Below, piece after piece: positions 1 to 8,775 of a DNA stretch of 64,000 nucleotides. The stretch is from positions 434,001 to 498,000 of the forward strand of contig NZ_CP025938.1 of the NCBI RefSeq assembly GCF_002893765.1. Reading direction: 5' to 3'. This DNA is from Tamlana carrageenivorans (GTDB lineage Bacteria > Bacteroidota > Bacteroidia > Flavobacteriales > Flavobacteriaceae). The notes under the pieces were generated by a model that was not told where the DNA came from, ran no database searches, and saw only the letters and a program-made list of their open reading frames with translations. Each line of letters opens with the position of its first letter. Position 1 is the stretch's first letter. Position numbers and translations under genes: made by a program.

Positions 1-1541
1 GCATCTTCCAGATAACCTTTATCACCAACTTGGCCACCACCTTCAGGATAAAACGGTGTTAAATTAAATACCAACTGATACATATCGCCGTCCTTTTTAG
101 AACTCACTTTTCGGTATCGTGTTAGTTTCACATTAACCTGAAGCGCATCGTAACCAATAAATTCTTCATCTTCATCCTCAATTAAAATAGTCCAATCTTC
201 TGTAGAGGTTTCACTAGCTGCTCGCGAACGGTTTTTTTGTTTTTGAAGCTCTTCATTAAAACCAGCTTCATCTAATTTTAAATCTTTTTCAGAAAGTATT
301 AAAGCCGTTAAATCGATTGGGAAGCCGTAAGTATCGTATAACTCAAAAGCTTTTGCTCCAGAAACGGTATCGCCTTTAGTCTCTTCAACAATTCGGTTTA
401 AAAGCACCAAACCTTGATCTAGGGTTCTTAAAAAAGACTGTTCTTCCTCTTTAATCACGTTCTCGACCAATTGTTTTTGGGCTTTTAGCTCTGGAAAGGC
501 CTTGCCCATTTTTTTATCTAGAACGTCGACAAGTCTGTAAATAAAAGGTTCTTTTTTATCTAAAAACGTAAATCCGTAACGCACGGCACGACGTAAAATT
601 CTGCGAATTACATAACCTGCTCCTGTATTACTTGGCAGCTGTCCATCGGCAATGGAAAAGGCCACAGCACGCACATGATCGGCAATCACCCGTATAGCAA
701 CGTCTACTTTTTCGTCTTTTCTATATGTTTTATTGGTAATGGTTTCAATTTCCTTAATTATAGGCGTAAAAACATCGGTATCGTAATTAGACTGTACGCC
801 TTGTAAAACCATACATAAACGCTCAAAGCCCATTCCGGTATCAATGTGTTTATTCGGTAAGGACTCTAAAGAACCGTTTGCCTTACGGTTGTACTGCATG
901 AAAACCAAGTTCCAAATTTCAACCACCTGCGGATGATCTTGGTTTACAAGATCTTTTCCTGGCACTTTAGCTTTTTCTTCCGCCGAACGGATATCTACAT
1001 GTATTTCACTACAAGGTCCACAAGGTCCTTGATCGCCCATTTCCCAGAAGTTATCTTTTTTATCACCCGTTAGAATACGATCTTCTGAAATGTATTTTTT
1101 CCAAATATCAAAAGCTTCGGTATCCATATCAAGGCCATCCTCTTTATTGCCTTCAAAAACGGAAACGTAAAGCATATCTTTATCGATACCAAAAACATCG
1201 GTTAACAGTTCCCAAGCCCAAGCGATGGCTTCTTCTTTAAAGTAATCGCCAAAACTCCAGTTCCCTAACATTTCGAACAAGGTATGGTGATAAGTATCAT
1301 ACCCTACTTCTTCAAGGTCATTATGTTTTCCAGAAACACGTAAACATTTTTGAGTATCTGTAATACGTTTATTTTTAGGCTCGGCATTCCCTAAAAAGTA
1401 TTCTTTAAAAGGCGCCATACCTGCATTAACGAACATTAAGGTTGGGTCATCTTTTAAAACCATGGGTGCCGATGGCACAATACTATGTTGTTTTTCTTCA
1501 AAAAAACTTAAAAACTTAGCGCGGACGTCTTGTGATTTCAT
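1..1541 (-). CDS. alaS: Alanyl-tRNA synthetase, N-terminal part (cut by left window edge)
   Basis: This open frame runs off the left edge, so only about the first 513 residues are present; the full family is about 870. The start is the ATG at 1541, giving MKSQDVRAKFLSFFEEK. The catalytic core is easy to recognise: VNAGMAPFKEYFLG, RVSGKHNDLEEVG, HHTLFEMLGNWSFGDYFK, GDQGPCGPCSEIH and the RRILRRAVRYG segment. The last visible residues (FYPEGGGQVGDKG) begin the editing domain. The enzyme charges tRNA-Ala in the cytoplasm. It is divergent from the M23 peptidase gene, and a -7 box lies about 70 bp upstream of the start. The identification is secure from sequence. Confidence 0.96.
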   Translation of the reverse strand, partial: MKSQDVRAKFLSFFEEKQHSIVPSAPMVLKDDPTLMFVNAGMAPFKEYFLGNAEPKNKRITDTQKCLRVSGKHNDLEEVGYDTYHHTLFEMLGNWSFGDYFKEEAIAWAWELLTDVFGIDKDMLYVSVFEGNKEDGLDMDTEAFDIWKKYISEDRILTGDKKDNFWEMGDQGPCGPCSEIHVDIRSAEEKAKVPGKDLVNQDHPQVVEIWNLVFMQYNRKANGSLESLPNKHIDTGMGFERLCMVLQGVQSNYDTDVFTPIIKEIETITNKTYRKDEKVDVAIRVIADHVRAVAFSIADGQLPSNTGAGYVIRRILRRAVRYGFTFLDKKEPFIYRLVDVLDKKMGKAFPELKAQKQLVENVIKEEEQSFLRTLDQGLVLLNRIVEETKGDTVSGAKAFELYDTYGFPIDLTALILSEKDLKLDEAGFNEELQKQKNRSRAASETSTEDWTILIEDEDEEFIGYDALQVNVKLTRYRKVSSKKDGDMYQLVFNLTPFYPEGGGQVGDKGYLED

Positions 1542-1610
1542 GTAATATTTTTAAACACCTTATTTCGAATCTATTAGCGATTATGCGAAACAATTTTTAT
1601 ATTTATGCTA

Positions 1611-1618
1611 CAAATTTA
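1611..1618 (-). promoter_or_regulatory. -7 box for alaS
   Basis: On the minus strand this reads TAAATTTG, a full match to the Bacteroidota -7 consensus TAnnTTTG, about 70 bp upstream of the alaS start. Inferred from motif only. Confidence 0.5.
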
Positions 1619-1665
1619 TTTTAAATTTGGTTCAGCATTAAACTTCAAAGCTACTATTATTAAAA

Positions 1666-1693
1666 TTGTTTATAATAATTTTTTGTAGGTTTG
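1666..1693 (+). promoter_or_regulatory. Promoter for the M23 peptidase operon
   Basis: TTG at 1666-1668, a 17-bp spacer, then TAGGTTTG at 1686-1693, matching TAnnTTTG. It lies about 70 bp upstream of the ATG at 1763 and would drive the M23-MerR-LemA-TPM run. Confidence 0.55.
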
Positions 1694-1762
1694 TCGGTTA
1701 ACGGCATAACCGAAGATGAAAAAACACCTTCAATGCGCTGCAAAAATAGCATAATTTAAGAA

Positions 1763-2734
1763 ATGAGTAAGGTAAAATATTATTACGATCCTGATACGCT
1801 TTCCTATAGAAAAATACAGCGTAAAAAACGCACTACTTTTAAGTATGCCTTTTTCTTTATTTTAGGAACGGCTTTTTTCGCTTTTATATTCGTTTTTATT
1901 GGAAGTCAGTATGTTGAATCGCCAAAAGAGCGCGCCTTAAAAAGAGAGCTTCAAAACGCGCAATTACAATTTGAATTACTGAATAAAAAAATGGAACACG
2001 CCGAAACTGTTTTGGCGAATGTTGCCGAGCGTGACAATAACATTTACCGAGTGTATTTTGAAGCCAACCCCATTCCTGAAGAACAACGTCGTGCTGGTTT
2101 TGGTGGAATAAATCGCTACAAAAATTTAGAAGGTTTTGATAACTCTAAATTGATTATTGAAAGCAATAAACGTCTGGATATTTTACAGAAGCAAATTGTA
2201 GTACAATCCAAATCGTTAGATGAAATTACAAAACTTGCCGAAGACAAAGAAAAACTACTTGCTGCCATTCCTGCTATTCAGCCTGTAAGCAATAAAGATT
2301 TAACCCGAATGGCTTCAGGTTACGGTATGCGTAGCGACCCTTTTACAAAGGTTAGAAAAATGCACCGGGGTATGGATTTTACGGCCCCTAGAGGTACGCC
2401 AGTTTACGCCACAGGTGATGGTATTGTTACTCGTGCCGATTCAAAATCGACAGGTTATGGTAACCATATTAGAATAGATCATGGCTATGGGTACGTAAGT
2501 TTATATGCGCATTTATACAAATACAATGTTAGAAAAAACCAAAAAGTAAAACGTGGTGACCTAATCGGATTTGTGGGCAGTACAGGGCGATCTCAAGGAC
2601 CACATTTACACTACGAGATTTTTAAAGATAGAGAACGCATTAACCCTATCAACTTCTATTACGGTAGTTTAACCGCAGAAGAATTTAATAAACTATTGGA
2701 GCATGCTTCATTAGAAAATCAATCATTAGATTAA
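1763..2734 (+). CDS. M23 family metallopeptidase, membrane-anchored
   Basis: A 323-residue protein. A basic N-terminus is followed by one membrane span at about residues 27-47, a coiled-coil-like stretch at about 50-85, and a C-terminal LytM/M23 domain at about 185-300. Zinc-site motifs are visible: HRGMDF (HxxxD) and HLHYE (HxH). The family cleaves peptidoglycan peptide cross-links; the catalytic domain should face the periplasm. Its stop codon overlaps the next ATG by one base (TAATG), so translation with the MerR-type gene is probably coupled. The role in cell-wall remodelling is inferred from the family. Confidence 0.88.
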   Translation: MSKVKYYYDPDTLSYRKIQRKKRTTFKYAFFFILGTAFFAFIFVFIGSQYVESPKERALKRELQNAQLQFELLNKKMEHAETVLANVAERDNNIYRVYFEANPIPEEQRRAGFGGINRYKNLEGFDNSKLIIESNKRLDILQKQIVVQSKSLDEITKLAEDKEKLLAAIPAIQPVSNKDLTRMASGYGMRSDPFTKVRKMHRGMDFTAPRGTPVYATGDGIVTRADSKSTGYGNHIRIDHGYGYVSLYAHLYKYNVRKNQKVKRGDLIGFVGSTGRSQGPHLHYEIFKDRERINPINFYYGSLTAEEFNKLLEHASLENQSLD

Positions 2735-3063
2735 TGCATATAGACCTCCCAGAAAAACGCTATTATAGTATTGGTGAAGTCGCCAAAGCATTTGATGTGA
2801 ATACCTCTTTAATACGTTTTTGGGAAAAAGAATTTGATGTTCTTAAACCTAAGAAAAACGCTAAAGGCAATAGAAAGTTTACCCCCGAAGACATTAAAAA
2901 CTTAAAGTTTATTTATCATTTGGTAAAAGAGCGTGGTTTTACCCTTGATGGAGCTAAAACGCACTTGAAAGAAGAAAAAAAACAAGCTCTAAATACTTTT
3001 GAAATTGTTAGCAAGTTAGAAAGCATAAAAAATCAACTCATTAAAATAAAACAACACCTTTAA
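2734..3063 (+). CDS. MerR-family transcriptional regulator, small
   Basis: A 109-residue protein with the MerR winged helix: YYSIGEVAKAFDVNTSLIRFWEKEF at about residues 10-35, then RKFTPEDIKNLKFIYHLVKERGFTL. The short C-terminal helix has no cysteine-rich metal site or ligand domain, so it resembles the small MerR proteins that Bacteroidota commonly carry beside an M23 peptidase. Cytoplasmic and DNA-binding; the target is unknown. It overlaps the upstream gene by one base and sits 11 bp before the LemA gene. Confidence 0.85.
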   Translation: MHIDLPEKRYYSIGEVAKAFDVNTSLIRFWEKEFDVLKPKKNAKGNRKFTPEDIKNLKFIYHLVKERGFTLDGAKTHLKEEKKQALNTFEIVSKLESIKNQLIKIKQHL

Positions 3064-3074
3064 ACTAGAACATC

Positions 3075-3662
3075 ATGAAGAAATTTTTACCATGGATTAT
3101 CGTCGCTATTGTTGTCATTGGAATTTACTCTTGGGCTAAAAACTTTAACAACACCGCAGTTGAATATGAAGCTGATGCCAAAACAGCTTGGTCTAATGTT
3201 GAAAGCTCGTACCAGCGACGTGCCGATTTAATTCCGAATTTAGTATCGACAGTAAAAGGTTATGCCGCGCATGAAAGAGAAACTTTAGAAGGCGTTATTA
3301 AGGCTCGTTCTGAAGCTACAAAAACAACTATTGATGCCAACAACCTGACACCAGAAAAAATGGCACAATTTCAACAAGCTCAACAAGGGTTAAGCGGAGC
3401 GCTTTCTAAACTTTTAGTAACCGTAGAACGCTACCCAGATTTGAAAGCCGATAAAAATTTCTTAGAGCTACAATCGCAGTTAGAAGGCACCGAAAACCGC
3501 ATTAATGTAACCAGAGATCGCTATAACGAAAAGGTTAACATTTACGATAAATTCATAAAAAAATTCCCTGCTAAACTCTTAGCCAGTCTTTTTGGTTTTG
3601 AAGAAATGGCACGCTTTAAAAGTGCTCCAGGCAGTGAAAACGCACCAACAGTAGAGTTCTAA
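3075..3662 (+). CDS. LemA family protein
   Basis: A 195-residue protein with a single N-terminal membrane span (LPWIIVAIVVIGIYSWA) and a long alpha-helical domain. Family hallmarks are visible: AWSNVESSYQRRADLIPNLVSTVKGYAAHE near the start and NVTRDRYNEKVNIYDKFIKKFP near the end. LemA proteins are membrane-anchored four-helix proteins of unclear biochemical function. They are very often encoded beside TPM-domain proteins, as here, where the next gene starts 3 bp after the stop. Confidence 0.92.
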   Translation: MKKFLPWIIVAIVVIGIYSWAKNFNNTAVEYEADAKTAWSNVESSYQRRADLIPNLVSTVKGYAAHERETLEGVIKARSEATKTTIDANNLTPEKMAQFQQAQQGLSGALSKLLVTVERYPDLKADKNFLELQSQLEGTENRINVTRDRYNEKVNIYDKFIKKFPAKLLASLFGFEEMARFKSAPGSENAPTVEF

Positions 3663-3665
3663 AAC

Positions 3666-4103
3666 ATGTCTAATAAAGAAGATTTTTTAACCGCTAAAGA
3701 AGAACAAGAAATTGTTGACGCCATCCAAAGGGCCGAATTAAATACCTCTGGAGAAATACGTGTGCATATTGAAAAATCGGCAAATAGCGACCCCACAAAT
3801 CGCGCTTTAGAAGTTTTCCATCATTTAAAAATGGATAACACAAAGCTTCAAAATGCCGTATTAATCTATGTAGCCGTTGCAGATAAATCTTTTGTTATTT
3901 ATGGTGATGAAGGCATCAATAAAGTGGTTGAACCCGATTTTTGGGATTGCACCAAAGACATTATGCAGGCCCACTTTAAGAAAGGCCATTTTAAACAAGG
4001 TTTGATTGATGGTGTTTTAAGGTCTGGCGACAGGCTACAAAAGTACTTTCCTTATAAAACTGATGACATCAACGAGCTTCCTAACGACATCTCAAAAGGC
4101 TAA
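3666..4103 (+). CDS. TPM domain protein without a signal peptide
   Basis: A 145-residue protein with no export signal. It is a TPM fold: EIVDAIQRAELNTSGEIRVHIEKSA, NAVLIYVAVADKSFVIYGDEGINKVV and FKQGLIDGVLRSGDRLQKYFP. TPM domains are linked to membrane protein quality control or photosystem assembly in other lineages; their role in Flavobacteria is not established. It lies between the LemA gene and a longer secreted TPM protein with gaps of 3 and 6 bp, so the three are probably one transcript. Confidence 0.85.
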   Translation: MSNKEDFLTAKEEQEIVDAIQRAELNTSGEIRVHIEKSANSDPTNRALEVFHHLKMDNTKLQNAVLIYVAVADKSFVIYGDEGINKVVEPDFWDCTKDIMQAHFKKGHFKQGLIDGVLRSGDRLQKYFPYKTDDINELPNDISKG

Positions 4104-4109
4104 AACTTT

Positions 4110-4952
4110 ATGACCTATTTAAAACACAAAACAACATCTATATTTAACTTTAAAAGTTTAGGCTTAGGCGTTGTTTTGATGCTTTTTAGCATGAGTATTT
4201 CTTTTGCTCAATTTAAAATTCCTGAAAAGCCCAAATTCCAAACTAGTGTTTACGATTATGTGAACTTACTTTCTAGTGGCGAAAAACAAAATTTAGAACA
4301 AAAACTGGTTAGGTATTCCGACACGACCTCAACGCAAATTGTTGTCGCTATTATTCGTTCTACCGAAGGCGAAAACATTAACTTTTTAGGCGCCCAATGG
4401 GGTGAAGCTTGGGGAATTGGTCAAGCCGAAGAAGACAATGGCATATTAATTCTTCTAGCGAATGATGACCGCCGAATTGCTATAAACACAGGCTATGGCG
4501 TAGAGCATCTTTTAACCGATGCCATGTCCAGGCGTATTATTGAAAACGACATCCTTCCATATTTTAGAAAAGGTGATTTTCCTGGCGGATTAAACAGAGG
4601 TGCTGATGCGATTTTTGAAGTCATGCAGGGCGAATATAAAGAATCTCGCCCTACTTCGGGCAACCCAGAAAATTCGGTAATCCCATTTCTTGTTTTCGGA
4701 TTTATTGCTTTAATGTTTATTCTGTCCTATATTAAAAACAAACGCGGCGGTGGCGGTGGACGTCATGGCGGTAATAACTCTGGAGGTTTTGATATCTGGG
4801 ACGCTATTATTTTAAGCAATATGGGGCGTGGTAACTACAATCGAGGTTCTAGCGGCTGGGGCGGAAGTTCTGGTGGTGGCTTTGGAGGTGGTTTCGGAGG
4901 CGGTTTTGGTGGCGGTGGCTTCGGCGGCGGCGGTGCTTCTGGGGGCTGGTAA
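4110..4952 (+). CDS. TPM domain protein, secreted, with Gly-rich tail
   Basis: A 280-residue protein. The N-terminal signal ends near SFAQ (about residues 31-34). A TPM domain covers about 42-180 (VYDYVNLLSSGEKQNLEQKL, STQIVVAIIRSTEG, NGILILLANDDRRIAINTGYGVE). One membrane span follows (NSVIPFLVFGFIALMFILSYI), and the tail is extremely rich in Gly, Ser and Phe (GGGFGGGFGGG). This is the usual architecture of TPM proteins encoded with LemA. The tail is low complexity and probably disordered. It is the last gene of the operon; a strong hairpin terminator follows. Confidence 0.88.
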   Translation: MTYLKHKTTSIFNFKSLGLGVVLMLFSMSISFAQFKIPEKPKFQTSVYDYVNLLSSGEKQNLEQKLVRYSDTTSTQIVVAIIRSTEGENINFLGAQWGEAWGIGQAEEDNGILILLANDDRRIAINTGYGVEHLLTDAMSRRIIENDILPYFRKGDFPGGLNRGADAIFEVMQGEYKESRPTSGNPENSVIPFLVFGFIALMFILSYIKNKRGGGGGRHGGNNSGGFDIWDAIILSNMGRGNYNRGSSGWGGSSGGGFGGGFGGGFGGGGFGGGGASGGW

Positions 4953-5004
4953 TCATTAAATAAAACATCATAACTTCGACACATTACACATGTGTCTTAT
5001 AATT

Positions 5005-5041
5005 AAAGTCCGTCCAAACAAGTTTTTTGGACGGACTTTTT
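5005..5041 (+). terminator. Rho-independent terminator after the TPM operon
   Basis: AAAGTCCGTCCA pairs with TGGACGGACTTT, a 12-bp perfect stem with a T-rich end. It is symmetrical enough to act also for the converging GH16 gene. Confidence 0.85.
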
Positions 5042-5076
5042 AATGCTCTTACTTCAATATAGAAATGACTAAAATA

Positions 5077-7431
5077 CTAATTCACAAGCCATTTTTTCAC
5101 CATGGTTTTTCCTTCAATATTTAAACTTATAAAATACAAGCCTCTTGGTAAACGAAGTTCTGAATTACTTATATTAATGTGGTTCTGATTATTCACATTT
5201 AATCTTAGTACATCTTGACCATTAATATTTTTGAACTCTATAGATCCTGTATACGCCTTTGCCAATTTAATAGTTAATTCACCACTCGAATAAGGGTTAG
5301 GATACACATTAATTTTATCGGCAGCTAAACTTTCATCATTCGATGTTTTTAAGGTTTGTTGCTTATTGGTTGCTCCTACAACATCCCAGTTAAAAATAGA
5401 CGCTTGATTTTTAGAAGCTGTTGCTGAAATTCCTTTAGCCGAACTGTTTTGATCTAACTTCCAATACAAACCATTAATTTTTGATTTAATATAAAAGCCT
5501 CCTGAACCATTAGACTCAAAAGCAAACTGCTGTCTATTAAACACCCCTGAAGCACCACATTTTATGGTATTATCTGATGCCGTGGTTACATATTTGTTTG
5601 TACTAACAGATTGCAGACCTATAAAATTTCCTTCAGTAACAACAACAAACTGCTCTTTACTATTAACATTATTTTGTGTAGCCTGTATAGCGGTTTGAGC
5701 ACCCGTATTTACCGTTAGAAACAGTCCTTCTGAAGATTTCAATGAAATAGTTTGGCCTGATTGAGGTACCTCTGTATTGCTAGATCCATCATCTCCACTT
5801 CCATCACCGGTTACTTCTGTAACCGTGATATTACAACTGGCTACGTGATTACCATCTTGTGTCGTTACTGTTACCGAGGCATTCCCTGCCTTTAATGCTG
5901 TTATTTGTCCGTTGCTCACCGACAACACCTGGCTATTACTAACCTGCCAAGTTACATTTTTATTGGTCGCATTTTGCGGGGACACGTTAGCAGATAACGT
6001 TGTTGAATTTCCCTTCTCTATAGTCGCCGTCGTTTTATTTAAACTTACTCCAGTAACAGCTACCGGCTGACTAGCGTCTCCGTCAACTTCTTCAAGGGTA
6101 AAATCATCACAATAACCTTGTCCTGATGACCAATACCAAATACGGTAAACGGTATCACTATTACCTGTAGTTAAAGAAACTTCACCTGTACTATATGATG
6201 TACTATAAAACTCATAATTTCCAATAAGCGTATTGCTTGAAGATTCGCTAATACCCAAAAAGGTTGAAACTCCTGAGTTAGCCGCTTTACCTTTAGCTGT
6301 AACCTTGTAAGTTGTATTCGCTTTTAAAGTCACTAATTGTGCGATGCTCGAATTATTTACATACCCAGCATGCTGCCCACTACTCGCATTGTTTCTTAAA
6401 ACTTCTGAAGCCCCGCTACTAGCATCCCAATGGGTTAAATCGCCGGATTCAAACCCGTTATTTTCTATCACTCCAATCGATGAACTTGGCGGTGTAACCG
6501 AGGTGTCACTCTTTTCCCAAACACGAACATAATCCACGTACATGGTTGTTGGAATGTCCTTTAGTTTCTCTCTAGTTGCGGCACTAGATTCAGGGTTCAC
6601 GGCATTATTGCGGTTATTATAGAATTCCACAAATGGTTTTCTTAGTCCGAGTGACAAAGTAACATTCATTGGGCGGTGCCAATAAGTATTAGGTTTTCTA
6701 GCTACTTCAACGCCATCTATGTACCATATAATTTCTTGCTCGTTTACCTCACAACCATAAATATGAAAGTCTTGAGTTGGGTCCCAAGGCGCTCTCCATT
6801 TATTTAATTGTTCGTCTGGGTGCATTTTTGGTCGCCTCCAAACACCTTGTCCATTTTGTTTAACTACAGCATGAAGATTTAAATCGATATCTCTAACATC
6901 GTCTTGGTGGCCTTCATACCAATCGAATTGTTGTAATTCAACAATATCTATTTCGCTGTAAACAGTTTGGCCTTCACCTACAGTGTAATCAAAATTACTG
7001 TATAGCCAGAACGAAGGACAAACGCCCTCTCCAATATGTGCACCTTTAATTTTAGCTTCAAAATAGCCATAAGTAAAGGTATTATAGGATTTAAGAATTC
7101 CCGATTTGAAATAGGTACCACTATCTGAAGCATTATTCGGGTTTTGACGCATGGTTAGAGCGGCAACTCCATCGTCTGATATTTTAACATTTTGCTGGTT
7201 GTCCCACTTCCATGCTGTGGTGTTAGGAAGGTTCCCTGTTTTGATCCATTTAGCCCAATCTGGCGTGCTATTATTAAACTCATCGGAGGCATTCCACTTA
7301 ATTGCCCATTGATCGGAAGGATTCTCAGTTTTGGTTGGTTTTTGAGCATATGCCACAATTGTAAGCAATAAAAAGCTCGTTGCACTCAGAAAAAATTTCC
7401 GGTGCTTTTGGTAAAAATTTGAATTTTTCAT
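5077..7431 (-). CDS. Secreted multidomain GH16 glycoside hydrolase with T9SS sorting domain
   Basis: A 784-residue protein. The signal peptide ends near AYAQ (about residue 30). The GH16 domain covers about 40-308, with the retaining catalytic motif EIDIVE at 160-165 (E160 nucleophile, D162, E165 acid/base). A CBM-like beta-sandwich follows at about 322-450 (NGFESGDLTHWDASSG). Next is a bacterial Ig-like (BIG2) domain at about 455-540 and a fascin/ricin-like beta-trefoil at about 560-690. The T9SS sorting domain (VYPNPYSSGELTI to KKWLVN) ends the protein. GH16 enzymes cut beta-1,3/1,4 glucans or red-algal galactans; I cannot fix the substrate. No pectin-regulon operator lies upstream and no agarolytic genes are nearby, so it looks like an isolated enzyme. 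Confidence 0.85.
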   Translation of the reverse strand: MKNSNFYQKHRKFFLSATSFLLLTIVAYAQKPTKTENPSDQWAIKWNASDEFNNSTPDWAKWIKTGNLPNTTAWKWDNQQNVKISDDGVAALTMRQNPNNASDSGTYFKSGILKSYNTFTYGYFEAKIKGAHIGEGVCPSFWLYSNFDYTVGEGQTVYSEIDIVELQQFDWYEGHQDDVRDIDLNLHAVVKQNGQGVWRRPKMHPDEQLNKWRAPWDPTQDFHIYGCEVNEQEIIWYIDGVEVARKPNTYWHRPMNVTLSLGLRKPFVEFYNNRNNAVNPESSAATREKLKDIPTTMYVDYVRVWEKSDTSVTPPSSSIGVIENNGFESGDLTHWDASSGASEVLRNNASSGQHAGYVNNSSIAQLVTLKANTTYKVTAKGKAANSGVSTFLGISESSSNTLIGNYEFYSTSYSTGEVSLTTGNSDTVYRIWYWSSGQGYCDDFTLEEVDGDASQPVAVTGVSLNKTTATIEKGNSTTLSANVSPQNATNKNVTWQVSNSQVLSVSNGQITALKAGNASVTVTTQDGNHVASCNITVTEVTGDGSGDDGSSNTEVPQSGQTISLKSSEGLFLTVNTGAQTAIQATQNNVNSKEQFVVVTEGNFIGLQSVSTNKYVTTASDNTIKCGASGVFNRQQFAFESNGSGGFYIKSKINGLYWKLDQNSSAKGISATASKNQASIFNWDVVGATNKQQTLKTSNDESLAADKINVYPNPYSSGELTIKLAKAYTGSIEFKNINGQDVLRLNVNNQNHINISNSELRLPRGLYFISLNIEGKTMVKKWLVN

Positions 7432-7534
7432 CTTGTTTAGTTTAAGTTCTAAACAAAACTACAGGAGGCACAAAGAGATAAGTAACACAAAATTAACCAC
7501 TTGCAGCACAAAATTATCTTGAAATAAAAATAGT

Positions 7535-7574
7535 ACAAAAAAAAGAAGCTATTCTAAACCGAATAACTTCCTTT
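7535..7574 (-). terminator. Terminator downstream of kdgK
   Basis: GAAGCTATTC and GAATAACTTC form an imperfect stem. On the minus strand a run of eight T residues follows. It is 24 bp past the kdgK stop. Confidence 0.55.
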
Positions 7575-7597
7575 TATCTTTAAAAGCACAACGCCTC

Positions 7598-8602
7598 TTA
7601 TCTATTAAAACGTCCAGAAACGTTTCCGTCTAAAATTCTTGTAACCTCATCGATGGTGGCATAATTCACATCACCTTCGTACGTATGCTTTAAAGCACAG
7701 GCTGCACTTGCGTAATCCATAGACTTATAATCATCAAAATGTTGTAAGCCATAAATGAGTCCTGCTGCAAAAGCATCTCCAGTACCAATACGGTCTACAA
7801 TATGCGTGATATCGAAATCTTGAGTTTCTCTAAACTCTTCGCCGTTCCACATTCTAGCTCTAATTTTATGCCAAGAAGCATTAATAGAAGTTCTTATTTT
7901 ATCAAATACTTTTTCAATGGAAGGAAAGGTTTCCATAAGTAATTTACTAGCTTCAATAAATTCTTCGTTAGTATAACCGTATTCGGTACCTAAAACTTCA
8001 TTCATTTCATTAATACCACCAATAAAAATGGTAGAACAATGCAATAATTCTACTAAGGCATCTTTGGCGTTCACACCGTATTTCCATAACCCACTTCTAT
8101 AGGTTGGATCGGCAGAAACTTGCATCCCTTTTTTCTTTGCTAATTTTAAGCCTTCTTTTAAGGTATCGAAGCTCCCTTGTGTTAATCCTGGCGTAATTCC
8201 AGTCCAGTGAAACCAAGAACCATCGGCTAAAGCCGACTCCCAATCGACCATTTCTGGTTGAATACTTGAAAATGCCGAGTGCGATCGGTTATAGGAAATG
8301 GAACTTGGGCGCATTACAGCACCAACTTCCAAAAAGTAAACGCCTAAAGGGCGACCAGAACGAACAATAGCAGTGGTATCTAAATCGAATTTATTTAAAT
8401 AAGAAATAGCGGTATCTCCAATAAAATCGTCCGAAATACAGGTAATATGCTTAACATTACCCCCAAAATTAGCGATAGAAAGTCCCACATTTAATTCGGT
8501 ACCTCCAAAATAGAACTCTAATGTATTGGCTTGAATAAATTTTTTATTTCCGAATGGCGATAAACGCATTAAAACTTCACCGAAGGTAATAATCTGACTC
8601 AT
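7598..8602 (-). CDS. kdgK: 2-keto-3-deoxygluconate kinase, PfkB family
   Basis: A 334-residue cytoplasmic PfkB-family kinase. The N-terminal signature is ITFGEVLMRLSP and NTLEFYFGGTELNVGLSIANFGG; the C-terminal ATP/anion-hole motif is DRIGTGDAFAAGLIYGL at about residue 270. The overall layout matches KDG kinases, which turn KDG into KDPG. This would be the common exit step for both the kduI/kduD and uxaC/B/A branches encoded about 50 kb to the right. No TGTAATCGATTACA-type operator is visible upstream, so it may be constitutive or shared with another uronate pathway such as alginate. Fructokinase-like activity is the main alternative. Confidence 0.82.
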   Translation of the reverse strand: MSQIITFGEVLMRLSPFGNKKFIQANTLEFYFGGTELNVGLSIANFGGNVKHITCISDDFIGDTAISYLNKFDLDTTAIVRSGRPLGVYFLEVGAVMRPSSISYNRSHSAFSSIQPEMVDWESALADGSWFHWTGITPGLTQGSFDTLKEGLKLAKKKGMQVSADPTYRSGLWKYGVNAKDALVELLHCSTIFIGGINEMNEVLGTEYGYTNEEFIEASKLLMETFPSIEKVFDKIRTSINASWHKIRARMWNGEEFRETQDFDITHIVDRIGTGDAFAAGLIYGLQHFDDYKSMDYASAACALKHTYEGDVNYATIDEVTRILDGNVSGRFNR

Positions 8603-8775
8603 AAATATTATTTTGAAGGGCTAAAAGTAACCAATATCTGCCATAAAAATATATGTTTTAGGGAAATTTTATAAAAATGAAAGTTTCAAAATTTATATCA
8701 AATACTCTAAAACTCCATTATCCAAAATCTGAATAAAATATTTTTAATCAACAGTAAATATGGGATTGATAAATT

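Noticed and set aside
305..320. Operator-like AAATCGATTGG inside alaS
   Set aside because: Coding sequence of a core gene, arms do not match, no promoter next to it.
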